Shown here: positions 1 to 9,940 of the stretch, one piece after another | Position numbering within the stretch: the first letter of the stretch is position 1 | How the letters are laid out: each line of letters starts with the position of its first letter | Origin: Isohypsibius dastychi | Taxonomy: Eukaryota; Tardigrada; Eutardigrada; Parachela; Isohypsibiidae | Reading direction: 5' to 3' | Length of the DNA: 18,261 bases | Assembly: GCA_034696485.1 (NCBI GenBank) | Contig: JAQIWT010000550.1 | Span: forward strand, 1 to 18,261 | The notes under the pieces: generated by a model | Databases searched by the model: none | Seen by the model: the letters and a program-made list of their open reading frames with translations, nothing else | What the model was told of the DNA's origin: nothing | Program-made: the position numbers and the translations under genes

Positions 1-28
1 GGTGATTGATTGTTAAAAAAATACCCAC

Positions 29-835
29 CAAACAAAACCGTAAGAAAGAACTTGTGTATAGGTATCCCGAGGTGCGGGGACGCTATATTCAAGAACCAGT
101 TCGGCGACGCCGGAAACAATCTCAGGAATAACAAATAATAAGTCAAATTGTTAGCGTTGGCATGTACCTGAATAAGAATATCAAATCAAATACAAAGCTT
201 CGCAAATAATACGATTCGAAATTAAATACTTTGCTCCGAAACCAGTCCAGTTTTGCGGGAAAGAATTTGTTGACCAACTTTCTACCGAATAAAAACGACA
301 GAATATAACATGTGGTGGCTCCGATTGCGGTTAAAATACAAGACAGAGGAAATCCTTTCCAGAAGCCAAATAACGCACCGGAAGCAATATTCTGCAAAAC
401 AATCGAGTTTGATATGTGTGAGAATTTTTGTGGAATTCAGTAAATTCGAGACAGTAGAGAAACTCAAAAGAAAAAATTCTGTTCCAAATTTTCTGTGATA
501 GCAATATTTCAAAGCATACCAGTCCGGCTGAGCCAGGAATTCCAAAAGACTGCTTCCACAGAAATCCAGAACAAAACAACGAAAAGATGTAGCCTTGATG
601 CTGCTTCTTGTATTCTCCCAGAACCGAAGTCAAGTTTTGCAAATCTTTAAAAGAACGTGGAAAGTGGACGTCGAGCCTATGAAGCATCATCGTCTATCAA
701 AAAGAGTTGCAGTAGTTCAAAAATCGGTTGATCTCACACTTCTCCCGATTCCAGCGCCGGAGCATTTTTTGCCAACTGATACAAGCCAAACGTGGCAATG
801 GCAAACAGGAGAGGAAGAAAATATATCGAAGCCAT
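29..835 (-). CDS. TMEM41A: TMEM41A-like VTT-domain membrane protein (3' part cut off by window edge)
   Basis: Polytopic ER/secretory membrane protein of the VTT (DedA/SNARE-associated) family. Relatives TMEM41B and VMP1 are known phospholipid scramblases; TMEM41A's own role is less clear. Coding exons read 835-738, 676-520, 391-230 and 167-29, with introns of 61, 128 and 62 nt, giving the first 185 residues. Vertebrate TMEM41A is about 264 aa, so roughly 80 residues lie left of the window, after a donor (GTGGGT) at 28. Visible landmarks in order: an N-terminal hydrophobic segment (about residues 4-20), the stretch GEYKKQHQGYIF, the family motif FGIPGSAGL joined exactly to NIASGALFG, GATTCYILSFLFGRKL, and LFLRLFPASPNWFLN. 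These look closer to TMEM41A than TMEM41B. The start at 835 is the only in-frame ATG after an upstream stop. The open frame extends about 25 codons further upstream behind a possible acceptor (TTGGTTAG), so an extra 5' exon is possible. Confidence 0.85.
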
Positions 836-2706
836 CCGACGTTTCACGAAATGTCCAACTGCACCGTTTTGAGTTCCAGCTTCCAAATCAGCCACCGGAT
901 ATCTAACCAAAGTATTTCAAAGTGGCAAAGCAGTTTTCCAAACTCATTATGATTGTACCTTAAATTCAGATTCAGATTTGATCCGTCCGTTTACGAATTC
1001 CTCGTTATCCCATGCTTGCATGTGATACCGACATCATCAACGTTAGCCTGAATCGACAAACGCAATGAAGATCTAAAATGCTTTAGGGGTCTAAAACCGG
1101 GAAGCAACCTTCTCAAATGAATTGAAGCAGTTCGAAAGCGAAGCTCGAAGCATTTGTTGTCGTTTTACCACTCACTTTTACCCGGAAGATATCAATCAAG
1201 CCAAGCTACCAATCAACCAGCCACAGTGCCGGTCAAGTCAACTATCCCAGTCGTCCCGTTTATTAAATTTGCCGTATACTACACTAACGATATTTAAATC
1301 ATTCATAACATTATAGTGATATGAATTTCAATTTTCAAGATTTAGCTCAACTTCAGACCGTCGTACCGATAAAAACAGTCCAAATCAGTCAGAACATTAC
1401 TGAACCAACTACCGCTACAACTCACAGATATATTGTATACTAATCTGTGGCTACAACTATTTACAATATGAATGTTTAAAATCGAATTTATAATTAATAT
1501 AATTTATTAATTTGATGATAATTATGTTGGGACTTGAAAGATGCAACTTTGCAATAGGGCATGAGTAACGGAACAGTCAACTTTGTGATCAAGAAAATAA
1601 TGTCGGGTCCCAGATAATTATACAAAACGGGGGAGGATAATCTGTCAAAATCTGCAAAATGAACGAAAATGAAATTAAATCTACACGTCATTTATATTTC
1701 CCTTGTAGTGATTGCTGCATATAATCTAATCTCTGGCTCGCTTCTGTCTGCAGAATTTGAAACTGAGCTTGTCCGGCTGGCTGGCGAGGGATAATCAAAA
1801 TATTTTGTTCCGACCAACAATACATCAACCATCAGGATCAGTTTTAATTCTGATCTGAGTCATGTCGACTGCTGGTTATTTACATAGAAGATAAACAGAA
1901 CGACAGAGTAATGTTGAACATAACACCCCAAATTACCAGTCGTTAGACGATTAGCTCATATCAACCATTCCATCTCTGTATTCACATTGCATTTCTGTAA
2001 ATATTTGGCATAAGAATTTCCATCCTGAAAAGAGAAATCGGTAAATTGCCCAGCTGAATCTACAATTTTCTGTGGTGTGTATTCCATTCAGTTAAAACTT
2101 GTGAATACAAAACTGGTTTCGTTAATGTAGCACATGCATGAAAACACTTCATTCCGATCAGCTGGAATAATCACTACAATTTCTCTTTTACGTTACACTA
2201 CATTTACAGGAGAAAAATATTTCTCACAACCTGTACAGTTCACACTTCCGCAGACGCGTTCCAGCGTATCGGCCAATATGTGAGTCATCATCATCGATAA
2301 AATTGATTTGACAGGTGGGGAGGATCGAGTCTTTTTAACGGACATTACCATTCAGACTATCGATGGATCGAAATAGTGATCACAAACCTGCGGAAAACAG
2401 GTTAGAGCTAGCGTCAGCATCGGCTTTGCTCTGTTATTACACACGAAACAGCACCGTCGTAAGAACGGGTCTGGCAATAATTCATCGATTCGCTCCTCAA
2501 AGGCTTTCGCTCAATTATGGCTGCAAAAAACTGTCGGCTTGATATTATCCGGTTGATATGTCAGATTTCTCGACTGGACAACAATCGCTAATCAAAGATC
2601 CGCTTGTTCGGCTGAATCACGAAATCGCGCAAGTTATTGCAGCGGTTTTGATTTGCACTTTTTCGGCTGCGCATTTGACTTGACGGCGGGAACCGAATAT
2701 AATCAG
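836..2706. other. Intergenic region between divergent TMEM41A-like and egl genes
   Basis: About 1.9 kb lies between the two divergent 5' ends and must hold the promoters of both. I see no recognisable protein exon, tRNA or repeat. A 65-codon minus-strand frame at 1494-1691 has no family resemblance and no convincing splice partners. The last part (about 2640-2706) is less AT-rich and ends in a good 5' splice site (ATCAG|GTATGT at 2706/2707), so it may be the 5' untranslated exon of egl. Confidence 0.5.
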
Positions 2707-2908
2707 GTATGTGGGTTAAATTAATTTGAATAATATCAGCATCAATTCTACTAAATTCAACATGAAATATTCGAAAAAAAAATTTAAACCACGACGAACA
2801 TCTCCCTTTTGTATTGTCCCACCTAATTTCGTTTCCGGAAATCTTTAGGCGAATTTTCATTGCAGATTTGGGAAATTAGACCTGAATTACAGAAACTGGA
2901 TTCTACAG
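2707..2908 (+). other. Putative 5'-UTR intron of the egl homologue
   Basis: A GTATGT donor at 2707 and a TTCTACAG acceptor ending at 2908 would remove 202 nt and leave the ATG (2910) one base into the next exon. Joined this way, the frame upstream of the ATG contains a TGA eight codons earlier. That supports 2910 as the true start rather than an internal Met. This is inference from splice signals only; transcript data would decide it. Confidence 0.4.
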
Positions 2909-2909
2909 T

Positions 2910-5900
2910 ATGGATCTTCAAATTCCATCAGTAATTCCGAATGGATCAGCTTCGCACATATCACCTCAAAAACTTCGGGAAGCGAAATACGAAGTTTTGT
3001 TATTCTTTGTGGAACTATTAATGGAGCATAAATCACGCAAGCTTCATGATCTCAGCTGTTTATTTGGATCACCGAATTTTTCACCACAAATGAAACAAGT
3101 GAGAAACGCTCGTTTCGGTGTTCAGATTTTCAACAGTTACATCAGATTTAATTTAAGGCTGTCGGAGGGACGCAAACTGGATTAAAGCGATTCCTCTTGA
3201 AATACCCTTCATTATTCACCATTAAAGGAGATACGGTGACCATGACTTGTTATGACTTTGAGGATTTGTTTCGAAACGGTCATGAGATGAATAATGGAAA
3301 TTCGAGAGAAAACATTCGCATGCCAACACTTGAGGAGGAAGCTGTCGAATTCTTTAGGTATGTGTCATCGACTTACCGGTCGTTTTAGATAATTGATTAT
3401 TCTATTCTGAGACATTGTTGACTAAATACTAACTAATGAACAATTTGTTGTTCTTCTACTGTATAACGTATAGAAAGGTCAACAAGTACATCATTTGAAG
3501 TGTTTTCGAGAAGAAGCTGTTTCAATCACAAATTCATTTTGAAGCAGCCTGCGAGCTTGATAAATGTTTTAGGGCATTGGTAAAATATTTGAAGCTAGAA
3601 AGTAGAAAATAAAAACCATTATAAGCAAACAATTTTTATCTTGGAATTGGTTTACAATGCTGAGAAAATTGTTCAGCGCGAAATTCCACCTCCAAATTAT
3701 TGCTCCGAGTTCCTGCTTCAAGAAACTGAAAACGAAAACGTGAACTCGGTCTTCGGTTTTCTTCATGACTAACGCGCATTTCACGTTCTACTCCTTTTAT
3801 TTGAAATATCTTGTACATAAACACTGATGACGCAACTAATTATTATCAACAAAAACAATTATGATGATTACGGTGCTCTACACTCATCGCGAAAAAACAC
3901 AATAGGCCTTTATGTCGTTCAAGCGCAATAACATCAATTTTGTTCGTGGTGCCGATAAAAAACAAATCCACCTTGCCTTAAAATAATACCTCAACACTGT
4001 TTACTATCAAAGTATCGAAAATGTTAATGTGATGGCACCATGACCCGTCTGGCAACTTGTTTGCTAGACATGCTATGCCAAAATAACCCCAATGTAATCT
4101 AGGTCAAAGTTGCTCGCTGCACCGATTAAAGACGAGTGTCGGCTGCCGTTGAGGTCACTAATCGGCCACAGGAGTCAGGCACCGGAAAAGATTCGCGCTA
4201 TTATGGGACGCACTCTACCTGATTTTATCCGGTTTATTCGGTCACATGGAGAAATATTCCTGTATGACGGCGCTCAGGAAACCGTCCAACTTAGACCTTC
4301 CGCCCAAAAATCCCCTCGCGATTGTGTCTCGCCGAACTCATCTTCGTCTTCCCAATCAGTATCCCTTGCATCCGGAGAATTCGATGCGAATGAATGCATG
4401 GACTTCCTGGCTTCCGTCCTGCAACAGAAAGGCCCACTTTTTCTGGATGAATTATATGGACACTTGAATAAGAAATACAAACCGGATGTCAGACAGCACT
4501 TTGCTAAGAACCCGAGGGAGCTTGGGGAAATGATCCAACAAAAGTCTAATAATCGCTTTAGAGTGGAAGGGAATTTGGTATCTTTTCAAGGACAGCTTTC
4601 ACCTCAAGAACCACCCGGAAGTGTGAGGAGTCCACCGGGATCTGCACGGGAAGGGATGAAACTGAAACTGGCACAAACATTGAGCAAAGTCATGACGGAA
4701 AACAAAGCAAGAGGAGCTCTACCAGAACCAGAATCCGATAAAAGTATATCGACCAGAAATATATCAATTTTCTTTTGAATTAATTTTAACTGAAAATAAA
4801 ATTGAAACGTTCTGAATTTATTTAAACAATTTGGGATTTTTCAGGTTGGGTTATCCCATGGAATGAGATCACGAAACCGAAACAGCTTAAATCGTTGGTG
4901 TCTGAAATTCTGGATAGCTCCGCTGGAACGGAAGCTGTTGGCCTGGAATTTGTGTATGAAGACCTGGAAGCAAATATTGATTCTTCATCAGAAACACCAG
5001 TGCTACCTTTTAAAATATCGAAAATATTCATCGGTACACATGATGGAAAAGTCCACTTAATTTCCATTCTCGAGCATCCGGAACTCGTCCGCCTGGGAGG
5101 CCTACGTGAATTGTTGATTTCCGATAAAATCCGTAAAGTTTTTCATGACGGATCTAAAGGCCTCGCAGCTTTAATAGCTCACTACGGAATGCGCGTCGTT
5201 AACCCCTTTGATACGCAGGTAAAAATAAACACAAAAACATTCCTTCAAAATTTCGGCATTATTGACCCTTTCTCTATACACAAAAATCAATCAAAATATT
5301 CAATGCATTTAAATTTTACGTTAATTCATCCAGATCCAAGTTCGAAAAAACCACTTAGTAGAACGTTTCTGTATACCGAATTATTTATTAACAATATTTG
5401 GTTTGAATCTGAGATTATTCAAATATTTACAATCACGAAATAATTTAGGGCATCGGAATGTACATCATCTCCCGAATTGATCTAAAATATTCATGCGCTC
5501 GATTGGTTGTAGACATTAATATCAAATTCCATTTTTCAACTCAGGTTGGATTTTCAATTGTGGAATATCAAAACGTGGAGAACGAACCGGATTCCTTTCT
5601 CGCAACTAATCGATCCCTGTCAATCCTCGATGTCGCTGCTGGATGTGCCCCAACGACAGCTCGTATCCTAAGTGTGCCTAATAAACTGGATGCCAACGAA
5701 ACGAGGTCATACGAGGCCTACAGAAATTTGCGATTATTATTTCCACACATCTATGAAGTACTCAAGAGGTAAGCACTAAGCACTCGTCTAAAAGACGGAT
5801 TGAATTGCAAGTCCTTGTCAACCTAAAGGTTGCTTTCATTTAAGCACAGCTTATGGTAAGATTAGCCCTTACAGCTAAAGAAACGATTACTGCTTGAAGC

Positions 5901-6508
5901 AACGAAGTGTTTTTCAAAAATGAAATACAGAAAAACCCTTTGTGTTGAGGACTTCCGTTTCGTGTGAAGCTAACAACTTTGGTAACAATAACAGCAATTT
6001 CCAACTTTTCACTTCACGTACAAATTGAATCCCGATTCTGAAAAGCTGAAAAACGAATTTAAGAAACCTAATTCAGGAAAAAATTACGATAAAATATTTC
6101 GGTCAATTAATTGCTTAACCATAATCGTGTTTTTACAGCCGGATTTCAGTCAAATACACGCCGTTAGTCCGCACTTTGCTGGAGGAAGAGTACGAAAGCT
6201 TTTTAAACCCAGAGAGATCCAAACTTCTTCGGAAAAACCGCCTCACACTCCACAAACACGAACTAGAAGCTCAATCACTTAAGTCCTCAACGGACGCCCA
6301 GGATTCCTCCCTGACAGAATGCGAAAACCATTTCGACGAAACTGGAAATCAAAGCATAGTACATGACAATTTTGGGACCAAAAACGTGGAGACTGTGGAT
6401 GCTTCCTGTCAGACTTATTTTACTGGAGAAATCAAATCAGTGGATGGGAAGTTCTACGACGATCTTCTCCAAATGATTCGACAAGAAATCCTTTCTAATG
6501 ACAGTTAG
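2910..6508 (+). CDS. egl: Egalitarian homologue (mRNA-localisation adaptor with degenerate 3'-5' exonuclease domain)
   Basis: In flies Egl binds localising mRNAs and links them to BicD and dynein. Exons: 2910-3098, 3158-3357, 4103-4743, 4845-5218, 5545-5768, 6139-6508; total 1998 nt, 665 aa, all phases consistent. The N-terminal block (residues 24-100: KLHDLSCLFG, then GGTQTGLKRFLLKYPSLF) resembles the fly BicD-binding start. It is followed by LPLRSLIGHRSQAP (about 145-158) and a third similar unit (226-292, GPLFLDELYGHL). The three read as winged-helix-like repeats. A serine-rich linker (about 204-218) sits between units two and three. A DEDD-type exonuclease fold spans about 345-542: VFHDGSKG at 442-449, NPFDTQ at 463-468, GFSIVEYQ. 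The catalytic acids are not where expected. Near the C-terminus VDASCQT (629-635) resembles a dynein light chain LC8 site. Fly Egl is about 1000 aa, so this form is short. Identification is from remembered family sequence. Confidence 0.9.
3358..4102 (+). other. Long intron 2 of egl (745 nt)
   Basis: This is the largest intron in the window, more than ten times the common 52-64 nt size. The donor is AG|GTATGT and the acceptor AATCTAG|G; the split Arg codon joins EFF-R-SKLLAAP correctly. I see no exon with family resemblance inside. Two overlapping minus-strand frames (3569-3824) look accidental. A C-box-like ATGATGA at 3861-3867 has no matching D box (CTGA) within 110 nt downstream, so I do not call a snoRNA. 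Confidence 0.6.
5219..5544 (+). other. Intron 4 of egl (326 nt), partly open in frame
   Basis: The CAG|GTAAAA donor and AACTCAG acceptor join DTQ to VGFSIVEYQ in phase 0, as the family requires. If the intron were retained, the frame would run about 75 codons to a stop near 5443. It would then end the protein inside the exonuclease domain. The composition is AT-rich and the translated read-through has no family resemblance, so this is a normal intron. Confidence 0.6.
5769..6138 (+). other. Intron 5 of egl (370 nt) with two small hairpins
   Basis: The AAGAG|GTAAGC donor and TTTTTACAG acceptor split a Ser codon and join YEVLK to RISVKYTPLVRTLLEEE. Two perfect short stems lie near the donor: CGTCT/AGACG (5785-5797, loop AAA) and CAACCT/AGGTTG (5819-5832, loop AA). 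I see nothing else identifiable in it. Confidence 0.5.
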
Positions 6509-6644
6509 TGCTATTTGATTACGGGTGATGACATTTGTGATACTCAAATTTATCAAGTCAATAACGACCAAGTATTGCTGTGAAATTTTTATCGAACAAT
6601 TTTGTGTATAATAAGGTTCAAAAAACAAAAATTCGAAGAAAACA
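6509..6644. other. 136-bp convergent 3' region between egl and NOP14
   Basis: The two genes end tail-to-tail here, so both 3' UTRs and cleavage sites must lie in, or run past, this short stretch. There is no canonical AATAAA on either strand. The nearest plus-strand candidate is ATAATAAGG around 6608-6616. Overlapping 3' UTRs are likely. Confidence 0.5.
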
Positions 6645-9237
6645 TCAGACTTTGAACTTAGCTTTCTGTCGCTGCAAGGCATTATGTTCACCCTGCTGGG
6701 TGTAAAGACCGGAGTAGATTTCTTTAACCTTCTTCCGACGAATTGCATCTTTCTTTGATTGTTCTTCCATCTGGATCCTGCTGATGAACTGGTTATCCCT
6801 TCGCAGTTCTCGCTTAGCTCCCTTCAGGGCCCGTTTCTTGTCATGTACCAAGCGTTTCAGTTCCGACTTTTTGGCGGACTTGGCTTTCTCAAACCTTGTT
6901 AAACAAAACACAATGTAGAGAATAAGTTTGTTTCCGCTAATCACAGCATATTTCGACCAATTATTAATCGCATCACGCTACCCAATAACCGAAGACACTG
7001 GACTACTTGTTGGCTTTCGGTAGGGTTTTGTGTTAACACGGCTTACTTGTTATCTATACGCGGCTCCAAGAGCTTCAGAGGAGCCGGCTTCTTCTTGAAG
7101 AATGTTAAATAAGGTCTCGCTGTCCTATTTTTATCCACTGCGTCTAGGAAAATCGCGCATTCCTCGCTGTTACCTGTTTTCTCAATAAATTTTCGGAGCG
7201 GCTCGACAATCTGACCAAAGATTTCGTCATAAGCTGGCAGTCCAGCGTATGCTTCCGGCAGCATTCCAAGAAGACCGACTGTCAAATTCAGTGCTCTCCG
7301 CCTGTCTTCAGGCAAGACTGGTTCCCCATCCTTGACGCCAAAAACCTCTTCCAGTGATAGTTTATCAACCGACACATTTCCGGATTTCCAGTCAGAGTTT
7401 TCGGATACCAAAAAAATAATCCTCTTGAAATGATTCATCAATTCCGGAAAATAGCGTTTGGTCGATGTCGAATATTCCGTGGCGAGAGTGGCAATAAAAC
7501 TCGACTGAAGTTGTGACTTCCGGTCATTCAGTTGCATTCGAACTAAAAGTTTACCCAGCAAGAAGAACACCGCTGTCGTGACTGGATGCTGAGAATCCGG
7601 CGGGAAACAAACCGAAACGAATTTCAGGAATATCAGAGCGGATGGCACAAGGCTGAAACGTTTCGCTCCACAAACGAGCGAGCTCAGAACTTCCAACCGA
7701 TTTTTCAACAGCTCGCTTCCTTTTTCTGCGGAGATTGTGAATAGTTCATGGAGGGATGGTGCGAGGACTGTCCAAAACTGAATCGCATCCAGCGGGTCAG
7801 ATTCCGATTTGTCCAACAAGAAATCAAATAATAAGCCGAAGAACGTTGATAGCTTCCCCCGATTTTCTTCCGCCAAGCTGATGTGATGGTACTTCATTAT
7901 CCGGCTCACTATCAGTAAAGATTCTTCCGGGTTTCGATTTTCAAAAAGAGATTCCAGCTGGGCGCGATTTTTCGGAATTTCAATCACAAACGGAACTTCC
8001 GGGAACTTTTCAGGTAATGTCGGTGACTCATCTGGAGAAACATCTTCAGATTCTTGATCGGATAAATCATCATCTTCATCTACGTCGACATCCTCAATCG
8101 CCGGCTCCAGCATTTCCAATCCACGAGAAGAGAGCGAACTTGGAACTTCGCTCTTCTTCTCAACTTTTTCAGTCGGTGCATCCACCTTTTGTCGTTTCTT
8201 TTCGGCTTTATCCAAAGCGTCCTTTTCATCTTTAGCCAATTCCGACTCGTTTTTAAGCTTATCGCTGCCCTTTGCCTTCTTGTCAAAGTGCAGCATTTTA
8301 ACAAGCGAATCGTACGAATCTGCCTGGGGTTCCGGAACAGCTTGATTGAAGGTGGCTGATATCAAATTCCTGACTTGCACATCTCCCCACTTGGCATCAA
8401 GAGACTGTGTCATGTCGCGAACTTCATCTAGTTCACCTTGCTTCGCATATTTTTTCTGCTTGGACTCAGCGATAATATCATCCACAAGAAGTTTCCGCTC
8501 ATCTCTCGTCATCCTGGCCAGAGGAACGGCATCTGTGAAATCACTCGAGTTACTTTCTATATCAGTGAACGAATGAATTCTGCAGAAAAAATAAATGTTC
8601 GGAGTATACACTGACCGATATCACGACCGGAAACTTTTTTCAAAAGTCCTCCACCAAAATGATGATCAGAAACGAACTTTTCCCCAAGCTGATCGTCCAT
8701 TTCATCCGGAGTTGGTTCTCTTTCCTGCTGCTCTTCAATACGCTCAACTTCCGCAAGATTTTGTCCGAAAGCCATATCTTCGTCAAATTCTTCAGCATCA
8801 TTCAGATTAAATAATCCTCCTTTGGTTCTCGCACTTTTTTTTCGTTCGAACATCACACGTTCCAACATCTTGTCATCCAGCGACATCGTTGTATCGCGTT
8901 CTCCCAACCGTTTATCGATAACCTTGTTATTTTTCGCGCGAGTTTTATATTCGTTGAGCAGTCCTTTCTTCCGATTCTGCAGAGCTGTGCTGCGAGAAAC
9001 GCTCCGGAGTCCTTGCGTCTGAATTTGTACTTTGGTGTTCTTTTTTCCAAAACCACTCTTTCCATGAAGTTGCTTGAGAATAGCAGCATTCTTTGCGCTG
9101 TTTGCGACGCGTCCGGTGACATTGTGCTTGGCCTTCGTCAGAAAAAGCTCAAATGGATTTGGACGAGATCCACGATCAGCTGCACGAGGTTTCCGAGATA
9201 TCTGATCAGAAAGATTACGTTTACCTTTCGGCTTCAT
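6645..9237 (-). CDS. NOP14: NOP14, nucleolar small-subunit (90S pre-ribosome) assembly factor
   Basis: NOP14 is a core component of the U3-containing 90S pre-ribosome, needed for 18S rRNA processing in the nucleolus. Exons: 9237-8616, 8556-7047, 6894-6645; introns 59 and 152 nt; total 2382 nt, 793 aa, close to the usual 800-860. N-terminal hallmark NPFELF at about residues 26-31, then LLNEYKTRAKNNKVIDKR, MSLDDKMLER, GGLFNLNDAEEF and HHFGGGLLKK. The middle is charged and acidic (DEDDDLSDQESEDVSPDE) and is followed by the helical region (EESLLIVSRIMKYHHISLAE, RYFPELMNHFKRIIFL). The end is strongly diagnostic: PLKLLEPR near the exon 2/3 junction, then RDNQFISRIQMEE and RRKKVKEIYSGLYTQQGEH. I start at the ATG at 9237; the in-frame GTG four codons upstream is not needed. 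The exon 1/2 junction was chosen on phase and intron length; a donor 16 nt upstream is also in phase. Intron 2 uses an AAG acceptor. Confidence 0.95.
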
Positions 9238-9245
9238 CTTTACGC

Positions 9246-9394
9246 TCACAGATAATCAGTCGAACAAATCAGCGGATAACCCAACACGAGATCCTTGGAA
9301 TCGTCAAATTTCAACAGTTTTACTAAATAACGAAGTCAAGAACGGTTTAAATCAAAATAAACTTACGCTGCGTAAGCTTATTACGCAATGCCAT
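9246..9394 (-). other. Possible spliced upstream ORF (34 codons) just before NOP14
   Basis: An ATG in strong context (AGAATGG, 9394-9392) opens MALRNKLTQ and runs to a consensus donor (C|GTAAGT at 9367/9366). A TTATTTAG acceptor (exon from 9322) continues the frame as LKLLKFDDSKDL and so on to a TGA at 9248-9246, eight bases before the NOP14 ATG. Unspliced, it ends after 15 codons. The implied intron is only 44 nt, shorter than any other in the window (minimum 52), and the peptide is unrecognised. It may be a regulatory uORF, a small leader gene or chance. Confidence 0.3.
9362..9386. repeat. Overlapping short palindromes around the NOP14 upstream splice donor
   Basis: CTTACGC-T-GCGTAAG (9362-9376) is a perfect 7-bp inverted repeat. 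It overlaps GCGTAA-GCTTA-TTACGC (9370-9386). The first stem contains the minus-strand GTAAG donor of the candidate uORF intron. Its function is unknown. Confidence 0.5.
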
Positions 9395-9516
9395 TCTCAA
9401 GGCGTATGGGCTGCGTTTCACTGGTTCACGCACGCTGCGATCGGTGAACGCTTTGGGTCGAAAAGTATCCGGTAAGGATTCGGAATGGGGGCCCAATGGT
9501 AACGGGGTATCTGGGC

Positions 9517-9863
9517 TTCGATGCTTCGTTGGTTCGTTGCTTCGATGGTTCGTTGCTTCGATGGTTCGTTGCTTCGATGGTTCGTTGCTTCTTTGCTTCG
9601 ATGGTTCGTTGCTTCGATGATTCGTTGCTTCGATGGTTCGTTGCTTCTTTGCTTTGTTGCTTCGTTGCTTCGATGGTTCGTTGCTTCGTTGCTTCGATGG
9701 TTCGTTGCTTCGATGATTCGTTGCTTCGATGGTTCGTTGCTTCTTTGCTTTGTTGCTTCGTTGCTTCGTTGCTTCGTTGCTTCGATGGTTCGTTGCTTCG
9801 ATGGTTCGTTGCTTCGATGGTTCGTTGCTTCGTTGCTGCTTCGTTGCTTCTTTGGTTTGTTGG
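9517..9863. repeat. 8-bp minisatellite, 43 units (TTCGTTGC / TTCGATGG family)
   Basis: Forty exact-length 8-mers run from 9517 to 9836, then a 3-bp insertion (TGC), then three more to 9863. Variants are TTCGTTGC, TTCGATGG, TTCGATGA, TTCTTTGC, TTTGTTGC and TTCGTTGG, often alternating as 16-bp pairs. Eight is not a multiple of three, and no unit order creates stops in several frames, so the array is open on both strands. The long low-complexity frames here (repeats of FVASMVRC, or SNEATKQR on the other strand) are therefore treated as by-products. There are no spacers, so it is not CRISPR-like. Confidence 0.95.
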
Positions 9864-9940
9864 ATCGATACTTGAAATTATTCAAATAATTGATATTCAG
9901 AATTTAAAATGCAAAAAAACCAAAAATTTGAAAAAAAACT

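Noticed and set aside
956-1019. Candidate extra 5' coding exon for the TMEM41A-like gene (minus-strand MQAWDNEEF frame ending at AAG|GTACAA)
   Set aside because: Its phase 0 end does not match the phase needed at the possible TTAG acceptor near 903; joining them gives a stop after four codons.
1494-1691. 65-codon minus-strand ORF in the left intergenic region
   Set aside because: No recognisable similarity, low-complexity AT-rich ending, and no convincing link to the TMEM41A-like gene.
3569-3824. Minus-strand ORFs inside egl intron 2 (71 and 62 codons)
   Set aside because: They overlap each other in different frames, resemble no family, and lie in an intron fixed by strong family continuity on both sides.
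3861-3867. C-box-like ATGATGA suggesting an intronic C/D snoRNA
   Set aside because: No CTGA D box at a suitable distance and no terminal stem.
8017-9255. Several plus- and minus-strand ORFs of 66-89 codons within NOP14
   Set aside because: They are alternative-frame shadows of the strongly supported NOP14 exons.
9517-9863. CRISPR-like array
   Set aside because: Units are contiguous 8-mers with no spacers, in a eukaryotic context.
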